DNA from: Cycas panzhihuaensis
Lineage: Eukaryota; Cycadophyta
DNA length: 64,000 nucleotides
Assembly (NCBI GenBank): GCA_023213395.1
Contig: CM041465.1
Location: forward strand, 68,393,741-68,457,740
Direction of reading: 5' to 3'
Positions within the stretch are counted from its first letter, which is position 1. Each line of letters begins with the position of its first letter. Positions 43,470 to 55,299 of the stretch are shown here, in pieces. Made by a program: the position numbers and the translations under genes. The notes under the pieces are model-generated. The model saw only the letters and a program-made list of their open reading frames with translations. It was not told the DNA's origin and searched no databases.

Positions 43470-44188
43470 GTTTTCGTTGTGGACATGGCCATTTATCACA
43501 TTTTCTTTCTAGCTTTTTTTCTTTCAAGATGATGAGGATGAGTGGGGTGTGTATCACCTTGAAACCACAGGATAATTCGCCTTATCGTTGCATGAACCAA
43601 CTGCTTAACCTCATCAAATTGTATGCCCATAAGAAATGCACATGTCCACTGTTGTAGTAGGGCCCATACCTCCTCAATTTTTGCTTGGGGTAGCCATGTT
43701 GTAGCCATTTGGGTAGACAACAACCCTAATAGCAATGGAGGATATTTAAACCCTGCTTCAATCCTTTCATTTCTTGTAACTATTCTAGAGTGATTATGCC
43801 AAACACTCACTCCAATTAAGTGGCATTCCCTTCTACACCTCTTGGATCTTTGTTAGAATTTCCGTAGGGCAATATGTGAACTCCTTTTCTAGAAACCATG
43901 TGACATAAGCATTGGCCAATCACCTTAATTCTAGATCTAAGAGGTTGTTAATCTTCATACCTTCGCTATATGTGCATGAACCCAATTTACGCAAGGCATT
44001 GGACAACCAACATTTTGTCCACTTTTGTTCATTTGTCTGCAAGTGGCACCCTTCCAACAAGGGGTAATTTAGTGATCCACCAAATGAAGTTTGCGGATAT
44101 TTCTATTATGTCCATGTTTTTGGTAACCAACTCCACAATATTCTTCATTATTGTGTTGCCCTAATAGAGAGGTCATAACAACACATAT
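43470..44188 (-). pseudogene. Unidentified degraded coding sequence, first part
   Basis: Minus-strand frames give a string of protein-like pieces across frameshifts: near 44160-44000 EISANFIWWITKLPLVGRVP, then 43930-43800 with IGQCLCHMVSRKGVHILPYG, and a 104-codon open stretch 43810-43496 (HNHSRIVTRNERIEAGFKYP ... WLPQAKIEEVWALLQQW). I do not recognise the family; it is not a gag, protease, RT or integrase I can name. M inserted just upstream; see 56996-57250. Confidence 0.4.
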
Positions 44189-44193
44189 CTCCT
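44189..44193. repeat. Target-site duplication of element M, left copy (CTCCT)
   Basis: Pairs with CTTCT at 56991-56995, one transition apart, outside the two 342-bp LTRs. Confidence 0.75.
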
Positions 44194-44232
44194 TGATAAG
44201 TATATGATTAATCTTAATTGCATTTTCTAAGT
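44194..44232 (+). repeat. 5' LTR of M, left part
   Basis: TGATAAGTATATGATTAATC... equals the first 39 bp of the 3' LTR except for one change; cut by L after TAAGT. Confidence 0.93.
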
Positions 44233-44778
44233 TGTGAAAAGAGGCTTAATAGCCTCACAGTCCCAAGATCTAGAAGCTAGGATCACTCTAGTTCTCGAAG
44301 CACAAATACTTAACAAGTATGATACTCTCAAGGTAAAAGAAAGCATAAGTGACAAAGCATAAAATGAAGGAGCAAGAGAAATGATACCCAATGTGTGGAG
44401 TTGGAATTGGTCCAACCTCCAAAAGAATAAACAGTTTGATTAGCAACCGACAAAGATAACAATACAGCTCCAACTCTCATATGAGACAATGAGGAGAGGT
44501 CTCATTATATAGAGTGAGATGAGAGACCTAAGGCCTTGGATGTTTGACAAGTGTCAAACATCCAAGATACATCTGCATGTAGGACATGTGCCCTTCGGGC
44601 TCTCATGTGAGCAAAATGCATGAGGGTCCATTTGACCCTTTAGTGACGCTCGTCACTAGAAAGAATGTGGGTGTGCACTTTATCACTTAAGTGATAAGTC
44701 ACCCCTAAAGTACAAAAGTACACATATTACATAAAAATTAAAGTACATAATCTTAACATGTAAACATAAGGTTTAACA
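44233..44778 (-). repeat. 3' LTR of element L
   Basis: Plus strand TGTGAAAAG...GGTTTAACA. Its second palindrome reads TAGTGACG/CGTCACTA (44641-44658), with loop replaced but arms still paired; the first and the 14-bp palindrome are intact. Confidence 0.94.
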
Positions 44779-44789
44779 CCCCCTTCATT
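44779..44789 (-). other. Polypurine tract of element L
   Basis: Plus strand CCCCCTTCATT; minus strand AATGAAGGGGG next to the 3' LTR. Confidence 0.8.
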
Positions 44790-44799
44790 TACAATGTTA

Positions 44800-45569
44800 A
44801 GTTGGACACCAAGACCATCTCAGAATTTTACAAACTTTTCTCTACCAAGAGGCTTGGTAAAGATATCTGCTGTCTGCTCCTCTATAGGTCTGTACTAGAG
44901 GTTGATGTCACCATTCTACACATGCTCTCTGATGAAGTGATGGTGAACCTCGATGTGTTTTGTCCGTGCATGAAAAACTGGATTCTTGGCTAACTTGAGT
45001 ACACTTTGATTGTCACAATATATCCTGGTGGGGTGATTTTGCTCAAGTCCAAGTTCCCCAAGAATCCGTCGTAGCCAGATAGCTTCACAAGCTGCGTTGA
45101 CTGCAGCTTTGTACTCTGCTTCGGTGGAGGACAAGGTAACATTGGGTTGCTTCTTGCAACTCAACGAAACAACTACTGAACCAAGGGAAAAACAGTATCC
45201 CGAGGTTGATCTCCTGCTATCTTGGCAACCTGCCTAATCAGAATCTGAGAACCCTTCCAGAGTGAAGTTCTCATTATGCGCATACTCAAGGCCAAGCTGC
45301 AATGTGCCTTTGATGTATTTTAGTATGCGTTTAACTGCATTCCAATGTATCTGATTGGGTTGAGACATGTATCGAGAGCAAATCCCAACTGCAAATGAGA
45401 TGTCCGGTTGAGTGTTGGTGAGATAAATGAGGCTCCCAATCAACTGTCAATAAAGTGTGGGATCTGTTGGTGCAGCTTCCTCATTGAGAGTAAGCTTAGA
45501 TCCATTCTCCATTGGTGTAGGCACTGGTTTGCAGTCGTGCATCTTGAACCGTTGTAAAATGTCCCAAGA
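44800..45569 (-). pseudogene. pol: Element L RNase H
   Basis: Minus-strand pieces 45443-45234 (IGSLIYLTNTQPDISFAVGI ... EGFSDSD) and 45164-44916 ([20 protein letters not shown] ... [16 protein letters not shown]) are the same RNase H as in A. Stops near 45447, 45234 and 44915 interrupt it. Confidence 0.9.
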
Positions 45570-46862
45570 TTATTTCGCTTGGGAGATGAAGATATAGCCT
45601 GGATGTTCCCATATCTCAAAGCTTAAAAGGTAATGGAAAAGTCCAAGATCTGTCATCTCGAAACTTCTCTTCAAGTCATCTTGGAGAATGTGTATCATCT
45701 TAGTGTCACTGTCAGTGATCACTAAGTCATCTACATACAAGGCAACAAAAATGACATGGTTCTTTTCATCGATCTTTGAGTACCATACTCTTGGAGCTTG
45801 TTTCAAGCCATATAACGCATTTTTTAGGCAACATACAAAATGCTCCTTGCCTTGTACTTTGTAACCAGGAGGTTGCTCCAAATATACCTCCTCCTGAAGA
45901 TCGCCATTAAGAAAGGCGCTCTTCACGTCCATCTGACAGACTAGCCATTTGCATTGAGCAGCTAAGGCCAAGATGAGTCTGATGGTGTTCATGTTTGCCA
46001 TTGGTGCAAAAGTTTCCTCATAGTCTATGCCTTCTTTTTGTTTAAATCCTTTTGCCACAAGGTGGGCCTTTTGCCGCTTAAGTGAACCATCAGAATAGAA
46101 TTTGATCTTGTAGATCCATTTACAACTAATTGCCTGTTTGTGTTTAAGCAATTCAACCAAATCCCAAGTACCATTCTTTTCAATAGAATGAATTTCTTCA
46201 TCCATGGTAGCCTTCCAATTTTCATTTTTAGAAGCCTCCTCAAAAGTGGAAGGCTCATCAACACCTAGCACTTCAGCCATAAGTGCATAATTGGTTTGCT
46301 GCCCGTATTTTGATGAACGTTTTCCTTCAATGATGTGGCCGTCCTGAACTGTCTGAGTGTACCATTTTGGTAACTTTTGAATCGAAGTAACTTGAACCTC
46401 AAGATCTTCTGGTCTAAGTGGTTGATCAACAGAAGATGTGTTTGGATCAAGTGGAGCAAATTCAGTTGATGTAGACGGTCCAGCAGGTGCAGATGATGTA
46501 CATGGTGTAGAAGATTGAAAGGGAAGGAAGGCCTCAACAATCTTCTTGCCTTTGTCAATGGAAGGTTGCATGGATGTTGTTTGCAACTCCTTATGATCTT
46601 CTTCAGCAAAGATGACATCTCTTGAGAGATGCATTCTCTCCCCTATGGGATCATACAACTTGTAGGCTTTGTTCTGAATGGCATATCCTACAAAGATGCA
46701 TTTTAGACTATGCTTGTCTAATTTCTTACTTTGTTGATCGGGAATGTGCATATAAGCAGTGCACCCAAAAGTCCTCAAATAGTTGACAGTAGGCTTTTTG
46801 CCAGACCATGCCTCCTCGGGTGTCATATCGGTGATTGTTGTAGTTGGACTGCGATTGGCCAC
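45570..46862 (-). pseudogene. pol: Element L integrase C-terminus and RT (430-codon open stretch)
   Basis: Open from the integrase tail (MTPEEAWSGKKPTV, HIPDQQSKKLDKHSLKCIFV) through the linker into RT (WNWDL-type region, [34 protein letters not shown], catalytic YVDD in ALYVDDLVITDSD). Between YSKID and EKNHVIF about 22 codons present in B (DYFLKHGFHRS...) are missing without loss of frame, so the RT is shortened just before its active site. Ends at a TAA at 45570, the codon that is CAG or CAA in relatives. Confidence 0.92.
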
Positions 46863-47880
46863 ATAGGTAGTCAGATGAAATGCTTCACCAAAGAAGCTAG
46901 AGTGAGTCCTTGTGCATGCATCATTGCTTTGGCTTTATTGGCCAAAGTTCTGTTTATTCGTTCGAAGACTCCATTTTGTTGAGGAGTGTGAGGAATAGTC
47001 AGTTGTCTCTGAATGCCATTATCCTTGTAGTATTGGGTGAATTCATTTGATGTAAATTCACTTCCATTATCTGTCTTTAATGTTTTGATTGAGTGACCAG
47101 ACTCATTTTCCACTTCAAGCTTGAATTCTTTGAACTTAAAAAATGCTTCAGATTTGTGTTTGATGAAGTAGACCCAGACTTTGTGAGAAAAGTCATCAAT
47201 GAAGGAGATGTAATATAAAGCTCCTCCAAAAGATGTTGTGGACATAGGTCCACACAAATCCGAATGCACCAACTGCAAAGGATGTGATGCACGCCACGCT
47301 TTGCCTTTAGGGAAAGGCAAGCGATGCTGAGTTCCTATAATGCACGCTTCACAAAGACATTTTGTGCCATATATCTTTGGAAGCCCATGTACCATATTCT
47401 TGTTGATCATCTGCCTCAAATTGTCTAAAACTCAAATGGCCTAGACGTTGATGCCAAAGTTGCATCTTGGACAAGTATGGAGTGATAATTGAACCAGAGT
47501 AAGCAGAATCAAGTGTTATATTATTTGCATCCAATTTGTAGAGGCCTTGATCCTCATATCCAACAGCTACTACTTGGTCATCTTTGTCATTGATTACACA
47601 TTTCCCGTTTCTGAACAAGACACTCATCTGTTGCTTGTCCAACTTGCTAACAGACAGATAGTTCTTGTCTATTGAAGGTATGAAGTAGGCATTGCCATCG
47701 GGAAATGAGGAGGAAGGATTTGATGAAGAATAAAATGGAGTTATTGTGCCTATTCCAGAAATTTTAACAGATTGATTGTTCCCAAAGGTCACTGATTGAC
47801 CTTTACCTTCCTTGATGTCGGTGAGGAGCTCTTCACTTCCAGTCATGTGTTGTGAAGCTCCAGAATTAATAATTCAAGTT
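46863..47880 (-). pseudogene. pol: Element L protease and integrase
   Basis: Protease motif near 47875 is INSGASQHMTG, with the catalytic Asp of DSGAS replaced by Asn. GAG-pre-integrase 47846-47349 contains LWHQRLGHLS, then a frameshift near 47430. Integrase 47419-46871 has CLCEACIIGTQHRLPFPKGK, HSDLCGP, TDNGSEF (Gly to Ser beside the catalytic Asp) and TPQQNGVFERINR. Confidence 0.9.
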
Positions 47881-48922
47881 TCATCAACCTTGGATGTTTG
47901 ATATGCACAAAACAATTTGTCTTCATCTGCAAATTGATTAAAGTGGCGTTGATTGCCACCTCTAAAACCCCCCCTTCCTCTTTGACCTCCTCAATAGGCA
48001 CCTCGATTTGGTCGAGGGTTGCCTTCTTCTTTGTTGCTGGAATCTTTGTTGGTACCGCCGACGTATCATGCCGCCGATTCGGTTGGACGTGGTTGCCGCC
48101 GCTGTTGGACGATCCGCTTCCTTTTTCGACAATCGGGTGCTATGTGGTCGTTTGCCACACACGACATACAACATTGGTCCTTGAAGACCCAATGTTCATG
48201 TTTCCAAACTGCTTTGAGATTGCAAGTCTGCTTTGAGATTACAGGTTTGAGGTTTTATTTGGCCTTTGATTTGGCCATGAATGCACCTGATGTGGATGGT
48301 TCCTCCTCATTATCCTTGGTGTAGATTTGTTCTTCTTGAAGTAGCAGACTTTTAAATTCATTGAATGTCATTCTTCTGAGAGAACCATCTCTTGTAGTAG
48401 ATGATATGAAGCCATTGTAGTCCTTTGGTAAAGCTTTGGTGATAAATGTGATCAGTTCATCTCTTGTTGCTGGACTACCTAGTGTATTCAACTCATTACA
48501 TACCTCCTTAATGGAGGAAAGAAAAGCTGACATTGGCTTGACAAATTTTACAGAATACAATTTGGCTTTAACCATTAAAATGCGAGCTTCATCTCGCCCT
48601 TCATACAATGAGGACAAAATGTCCCAAGCTTTCTTCGAAGTTTTAACACAAGCAATGTTTTGATCTACATGCACATCAACAATCATATGAAGGAATGCCA
48701 AAGCGATTTCATCTTTGGCTTCCCAAGCAGCAACTAAAGCATCATCAGGTTGCACAGTTACATTGCCATTGATAATGTGCAGTGTTGAGGTAGTCTCCCA
48801 GAAACATAACTCCAAAATTCATTCATGATCAGCAAATTCTGAGTGAGTCTCTTCCATTCTTGATAGTTATCTTGACCTGTTAATAAAATGGTGCATGCAT
48901 TTAACATGTTGATAGCAGCCAT
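47881..48922 (-). pseudogene. gag: Element L gag
   Basis: Start ATG 48922 (MAAINML). A frameshift near 48790 splits it; 48815-48255 is open and holds the Gag core (IINGNVTVQPDDALVAAWEA, FLSSIKEVCNELNTLG). The zinc-knuckle region (about 48170-48130) is altered to VVCRVCGKRPH with a shifted frame, and the RG-rich tail follows. Confidence 0.88.
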
Positions 48923-50729
48923 GTTTCAGTTATAAAGTTTGAAGTTAGCAGATAACCTGGAAACTCAAAGCTTTTGTCGCTTAAGTTCCACCTTCTAACG
49001 AAACCAATAGTTCTGATCTTACTAAAAGATCCAACAACTGAATGGAATGATGAGGGGTGGAGGACTAGGCTGTGGAGTTGGTCCAACTCTGATCTTATAG
49101 AGGAGATCCAACAAGTTAAATCTGGGACAAGGCAGGTAGGGTTGATCTGCATAGACGTACCATGCTTTCCCTAGGATTCACAGCCCCAATAACACCCTTT
49201 TCGAACCTCCTTTTCCTCAAGCAACCTTACTTATCATGCACTGACCGTATGGTCAGTTGGTCCCCTAGGGAATGCACCAAGCTTAAGATTATTTCAGAGG
49301 CAAGGTTTGAACCTTTTTCGGACCTCTCCAACAAGATTTTAAGTCACTTTTTTAGAAGTTTTTAAAGTGAACTTAGATTTATTTACATGGATGATGTACT
49401 TATAAGAATGCTTGATTAAGCTTTACAATGAAAGTGGCTTCAAAGAGAAGCAATTTAGTACATCAATATGCGCACTTGAAGTGTTATTGCAATGAGCACT
49501 TAATGAAGTGTAGTGCTTATGTAGATCCAAGTAAAAAAAACGGATGCTTGATTACAATGAGTTCTGCAAAAAAATACTTTGAAAATGTGCTTAAGTACTC
49601 AATGAAGCAAGGCAAAACTTAGTGATGAAGATACAGATGGGTTCCTTTTAATGCTCAAAAGTGAATGTAAGAGAACCACTTGCAAAATAGGACACCAAGC
49701 ACCAAGTGTTGGGACTTTAAAATAGTCCCAACGATAAAAAAGAGAATATTCCTCTTTGTATAACCTAAGGTTCAAAAAATTAAAGTTTCAAACAAGAAAT
49801 TTTTGAAAAAAATTGAACAAACAGTCGGGCGACGGACCGCCGTTCAGGCGCCCATGAGACGAACGATGCATTGCTCTCCTCGCAGATAGCTCGGATGGAG
49901 ACAGAAATGCAGGTGAAGGGTCGTGGGACCCGTAGCAAGCTTCCTCTGAGTTTTCAGGGCCTGAGACTGCTTATAGTGAGAGAACCGAGCTTCTGAAGGT
50001 TATGGAGGGCACCCACATCGCGGATTTAAATGGCGTTAAATCGTGTAGCGTTTAAAACCCTTCATCAAAACGCTGAGCTCCCTCTGTGAACTCTAGTACA
50101 ACTGCATGCAGTGTCAAATCTTGGACAACTAGCTTAGAATGAAGAAAAACGAGTGAAAACCCTCAATTTTTGATGAAAAATTTCACTAAAAACTGTGAAA
50201 AACACCTGTGCACTACTAAGAACCTTCTCAAATCAATTCTAGATTACAAACTATAGATTGAGAGCTGATTTCTAGCATAAAGCAAGCTGAATACAAACAA
50301 CACTGAGGATTTTGAGTTCCTTAGTGGGGTTTGAGGGCTGAAAATGGCCCATAAATAGTCCACTGCCTGTAAAAAATTAATAGCTTGAAACAGACTTCAT
50401 TAAAGAGTTTCAGTAAGCTGCATAATATGTCAGCACCTGAACTATAAGAAGAATCAGCTCAAAATGTTTGATTTTTAATGAAAAAACCATGAAAAACGTA
50501 AGTACTTTGCTCAAAACCTTGAAGGTAATCTGAAAAAAAGATTCAGATTTGAATATAGAAAGCTCCTCCTTTTAAAATACTCCAGCAAAGCCTTGAACCT
50601 GCAAGAAATGATCTTCAAACAAACCTTGGATCGCCTTCGGAGTGTGAAGGTCGTCATCAAGGGTTTGTAGGCTTTCTTCGAATCTCCTTGAGCAGCTACA
50701 AACAGAACAGAGGGAACTAGTCTCCTCTT
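48923..50729 (-). other. Leader of element L, with internal deletion
   Basis: Matches the A leader at both ends, but at about 49740-49750 it jumps from the hairpin (arms GGGACT/AGTCCC, 49711-49729) to the AATATTCC region that in A lies about 650 bp further upstream (near 2210). The missing part holds most of the TTGCATAGTGACC-type repeats. Confidence 0.72.
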
Positions 50730-50741
50730 GCTCTGATACCA
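50730..50741 (-). other. Primer-binding site of element L
   Basis: Plus strand GCTCTGATACCA, minus TGGTATCAGAGC, two bases from the LTR as in A. Confidence 0.94.
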
Positions 50742-50743
50742 AA

Positions 50744-51296
50744 TGTGAAAAGAGGCTTAATGGCCTCACAATCCCAAGATCTAGCTGTTAGAATCACTCT
50801 AGTTCTAGAAGCATAAATACTTAACAAGTATAATACTCTTAAGGTAAAAGAAAGCATAAGTGACAAAGCATAAAATGAAGGAGCAAGAGAAATGATACCC
50901 AATGTGTGGAGTTGGAATTGGTCCAACCTCCAAAAGAATAACAAGTTTGATTAGCAAACTGACAGCATAACAATACAGAGCGAACTCTCATATGAGACAA
51001 TGAGGAGAGGTCTCATTATATAGAGTGAGATGAGAGACCTAAGGCCTTGGATGTTTGACAAGTGTCAAACATCCAAGATACATGCCTTGCATGTAGGACG
51101 TGTCCTTTTGGGCTCTCATGTGAGCAAAAATGCATGAGGGTCAATTTGACCCTTTAGTGACAACGGTGTGTCACTAGAAAGAATGTGGGTGTGCACTTTA
51201 TCACTTAAGTGATAAGTCGCCCCTAAAATACAAAAGTACACATATTACATAAAAATTGAAGTACATAATCTTAACATGTAAACATAAGGTTTAACA
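50744..51296 (-). repeat. 5' LTR of element L
   Basis: Plus strand TGTGAAAAG...GGTTTAACA, 553 bp, with the full inverted-repeat chain; followed by TAAGT. Confidence 0.95.
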
Positions 51297-51301
51297 TAAG
51301 T

Positions 51302-51604
51302 AACATTATAAAGAGGTACTTAAGGGTACCTAAATTTATACAACATTGTAAAAGTCACTTAAGATATTTAATTAATAATTAGGTATACAGGTATCCCACA
51401 TATAAACTACTTCAAGTTTGTATAAAGATGTATAATTCTCAAAGAAGGAAATGAAGAGAAACAAGTAGAGACTTTCTCCCTCCTCTCCTTTGGTTCTGCT
51501 CAGGTTCTGTTTCTTCTTGAAAATCCTTAGAAGCCTGAAGTATCCGTCATTCCTGTGAATGTCTCGTGCTTAAAGCAAGGAGGGCTAAGTGCAGATTCAC
51601 ATCA
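51302..51604 (+). repeat. 5' LTR of M, right part
   Basis: AACATTATAAAGAGG...GATTCACATCA, the remaining 303 bp of the M LTR after L and its TSD. Confidence 0.93.
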
Positions 51605-51606
51605 AT

Positions 51607-51618
51607 TGGTATCAGAGC
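51607..51618 (+). other. Primer-binding site of element M
   Basis: TGGTATCAGAGC two bases after the LTR end. Confidence 0.93.
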
Positions 51619-52428
51619 ATGGTCAGTCACTGGAGAAGACTTCAAATAGCAAAAACATTCAGACTCGTAGAAGAGTATGGACAGAAAATCAAAGTGATCA
51701 GAATCTGATGAAAATTTACCAGTAGGACCGTCATGATACGTACAACAAACTTCTCCGAAGACGCAAAGCCTGAATCTCGCTAGAAACTGAGGAAATGTCC
51801 AAAACATTGAGGGTGCAGGTATGGAGCTTCCAATGCAAATTTCTTCTCAAAAAATCAGGCAAACTCCTCGAAACTGCTCTTGAAATCTCTGTTTTGACAA
51901 GATCTATCTATTAAGTATAGATACGAAGCATAAGATTTTCTGTAATTTTTTAAACGAGCAAAAAATAGAATCAAACCCTAGTTGCAGAAATAGCTTCAGA
52001 CGCAAATAACTCCTTTAATAAATGTCAGATGAAAAAACCACTTGTAGAATCATGTGGGCGACCTAAAAATCTTTCAATCAAGGCCCACTTCATTTCTGGT
52101 CGTACAAATTTCGTACAGTTGTACAATCGTACGAATCCGTACACAGACAAAATTTTGAATTTTTTTTCTCTTTTGGAAATACCTCAGTCTTTCTACAATT
52201 TTCTTATATATATATATGTTGTAAAACAAAAAAGGCCAAAAGCCCTCCACGTAGACAGGCCCTTCTCAATAAATTTTCTTTTCTTGGGCATATTGCCATA
52301 AGCCCTCTTCATAGGCAGGCATACCTCTGCCAACAGATCTTCTTTTGGACTTCACTCCATACAAATACAATTGTATGGAGATATAACTGTAAGCCCTTGA
52401 TAAAGGTAGGTGCACCTCATTTACAATT
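51619..52428 (+). other. Leader of element M
   Basis: Non-coding. Near its 3' end three imperfect repeats of AAGCCCT...TAGGCAGGC (about 52238, 52299, 52392), and GTACAATTGTAC-like words near 52115-52135 and 52365. A TATATATATATG run is at 52206-52217. Confidence 0.6.
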
Positions 52429-53280
52429 ATGTCTCTAGATCAAGAGGATCAATCACACCCCGACATTACTGAACTCTTAACACAAGAGCTTCGGGAGTAG
52501 CGTCAAGACACACAAGCTTTTCAACAGAACTTAGTTACTAGCATGATGACAATGTTTCAGTAGATGATGCATCGACAAAATATTCCAATAGTCGTTCCAA
52601 TTTCTTCAAATCCATTCAAATTGGATGTTAAAATTAGTATCCCACTTTTTGAAGGTACCATGAATGCTGATAAATTAGATGCATGGCTTCACAGTCTAGA
52701 AGCCTATTTCAAAACATAACAACTTAGAGAGGCACAAAAAATAATGATTGCTAAAGTACACATGGCAGAGCAGGCATTAACATGGTGGCAATCCTATTCT
52801 CGAGATAAACCATTTATTTTATGGGGAGAATTCAAAAATGTTATTCGCAATCGATTTTATCCTGTAGGTTACATTGATGCACTCACTACATGATGGCTTC
52901 ATCTCTGCCAAGTTACAGGTCAAATAGTTCAGCAATACATTGATGAGTTTGTCAAGCTTTCCATATGGTTAGAAGTTTCCAACCCTGACCACATTCTCAA
53001 GCTGAAGTTTATAGGAGGACTCTTTTCATTGATACAACGAGAAATGGAACTTATCCAGATTCCTTCACTAGAAGCAGCTTATCAATTTGCTCTCAAAATT
53101 GAAAATAAGCTACAATGAAGACCACAACCATCTCAGGCACCTGCATTTGCATCCAGAATGTTTGTGCCACGAACAAGTAATACAAAAAAATATTGTTCTC
53201 TTCACAAGAGTCAAAGCCATACAAATGCAGAGTGCAGGGCACAGCAAAAAGCTCGGACCTTGATCGTTGAACACTAGGTT
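52429..53280 (+). pseudogene. gag: Element M gag
   Basis: From ATG 52429 (MSLDQEDQSHPDITELLTQE) one frame continues despite stops at 52498, 52561, 52717, 52891 and 53116. The core LPLFEG-like region (KISIPLFEGTMNADKLDAWL), ALTWWQSYS, and YIDEFVKLS are typical gypsy Gag. A single C-x-L-H-K..H..AEC segment near 53190-53240 (YCSLHKSQSHTNAEC) replaces a standard zinc knuckle. Confidence 0.85.
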
Positions 53281-53985
53281 CCAACAAAATCAACTGACAT
53301 CATAGAGGTACCTAATATGCAAGCTCCAGATCCTCATCTTGTATTAATGACCATTGAATATTCTGCTTCTCAATGAGAGAAATTTTTCACACAGAATTGC
53401 CAAGTTAAGGATCGTTTGGTTCTCTATCTCATTGATAATGGAAGCATGAAGAATTTGATTTTTCAATCGCTGGTGGAAACTCAGCCACACCTTAAGCCTT
53501 GGACGCTTGGGTGGGTAAAAGCTAATGGCCAAACAACTGTGGTCGATAAAATGTGTATTGTTACTTTTGCTATTCCACCATTCCTAGATACTGTCAATTG
53601 TGATGTCACTCCCATGGATTGCAACGATATACTCTTGGGAAGGGCCTATTAGCATGATCGACGAGCGTTGTATGATGGGTATTATAATACTTATACATTG
53701 CATAAGACTTGAAGGGTGTACAAACTGACTCTTGCAGACAATGTTACTTTGTTGTTGGCCATCATTACTGGGAATCCTACAGTTAAACTGGCCAACACCT
53801 CCAAGCAAATGGCACTTTGTGTAATTCGACAAGCAGAAAAAGAAAATTGTACCAAGATGCCTCCTAAAGCAATAAAATCTCTTTTGGATGCTTACTCTAA
53901 TGTTTTTGCAGAACCTAAGGGGTTACCCCCCATTCGTGTTGTGCAACATTCTATTAATCTTGTTCCAGGATTTTTCACTTCCTAA
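53281..53985 (+). pseudogene. Element M protease and linker
   Basis: Same frame as gag. Protease at 53416-53652: LYLIDNGSMKNLIFQSL (DSGS altered to DNGS), later GWVKANGQTTVVDKM and DILLGRAY, the gypsy protease order. The linker to RT (53716-53985) contains YSNVFAEPKGLPPIR. Confidence 0.85.
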
Positions 53986-54660
53986 TCAGGCTCCTTATTA
54001 CACGACTCCACTAACTCGTGCTGAATTGGAAAGACAACTGACACTGTTGATTGATGAAGGTAAAATTCAACCTAGCTGCTCTCCTTGTGGTTCTCCTACA
54101 ATTCTCATTCCAAAAAAAGATAAAGAATGACGTTTGTGTATTGACTATCGAGCCTTAAACAAAATTATTGTTAAAAATCAATATCCATTGCCACGCATCG
54201 ATGATTTATTGGATCATCTTAAAGGAGCCACATATTTTACAAAAAATGATTTGGCTTCCAGATACCATCAAGTTCGGGTCGATGTGGAAAATAGCTTTCA
54301 AAACTCAACATGATCTGTATGAATGGTTGGTCATGCCTTTCGGTCTGACAAATGCTCCTACAACTTTTATGCGACTTATCAATGATATATTTTGGCCTCA
54401 TTTACGTAATTTGTCATTGCCTACCTTGATGATATTTTGGTCTACAACAACAATTTGGATGAACATCTGCAACATTTTAGTACTACCCTGGTCTTGTTAC
54501 GACAACATCAACTCAAAGCCAAATTTTAAAAATGCTTCTTTGGCCACATGGATGCTGATAAAGTTCGAATAATTCAACAGTGGCCAACTCCATCCAATTT
54601 AACCAAACTCAAAAGTTTTCTTGGTTCTGTAAATTATTATAGGAAATTCATCTCACTTTT
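53986..54660 (+). pseudogene. pol: Element M reverse transcriptase
   Basis: RT motifs across frameshifts: ELERQLTLLIDEGKIQPS with SPCGSPTILIPKKDKE, a [15 protein letters not shown] and [40 protein letters not shown], the catalytic YLDDILVY near 54420-54445, then FLGSVNYYRKFI near 54620. Frame changes near 54300, 54375 and 54525. Confidence 0.87.
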
Positions 54661-55170
54661 CTAGCATTGCCCATCCTCTTAATGTCCTCACCAAAACTTC
54701 TACAGCTTTTGCTTGGAGCTCCTATGCTAACTCGACTTTTCAAAAACTTAAGATAGCTCTCTGTATTGCACTAGTTACATCTTCACGATCTCTCTCAACC
54801 CTTTGAACTAGAAATAGATGCTTCCTAGTATGCCCTTGGTGTCATTCTTAAGCAGGGAGGACATCCTAGTGCTTACCATTTTGAAACTTTCTCCCAAGCT
54901 AAACTCAATTACAACACTTACGACAAAGAATTTTATGCTGTTATTCAAGCCTTGCGTCACTAGTGGCATTTTCTCCTTGGCAATGAAACCATTGTTCATA
55001 TTGATAACCAACCATTACAATTTCTTAACTCTTAATCAAAAATACAGGAGCATCGACATCTTAAATGGGCTTCCTATATTCAACAATTTCAACTTGTCAT
55101 CAAATACAAAAAAGGAATCTCCAGTAGAGTTACTGACCTCCTCAGTTGACCGCCTGCATTGTCCTTAGCC
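54661..55170 (+). pseudogene. pol: Element M RNase H
   Basis: FELEIDAS, LGVILKQGGHP, KLNYNTYDKEFYAV and HWHFLLGNE can be read across frames between 54800 and 54980, then HIDNQPLQF and QEHRHLKWASYIQQF to about 55100. Several stops. Confidence 0.75.
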
Positions 55171-55299
55171 ACCTTTCTCACTTCCGCACTCAATCCATAT
55201 TCTAACTGGCAACACTTGCTTCCCTTTGATCCCCATTTTGGTCCTATTCTTATTGCTATCTCTCAACCCACCCAATCCAATCTTGAACTTTTCTTGGAT

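Larger units (their letters stand above)
44233..51296 (-). mobile_element. Element L: third A/B-family copia element
   Basis: Minus-strand, full-length relative of A and B, with LTRs 44233-44778 and 50744-51296, PBS 50730-50741, leader, gag, pol, PPT. Exact TAAGT duplications (44228-44232, 51297-51301). Inserted in the 5' LTR of M. Leader shortened by about 650 bp relative to A. Confidence 0.94.

Noticed and set aside
52200-52220. TA microsatellite
   Set aside because: Only about a dozen bases of TATATA; too short to report as a repeat locus.
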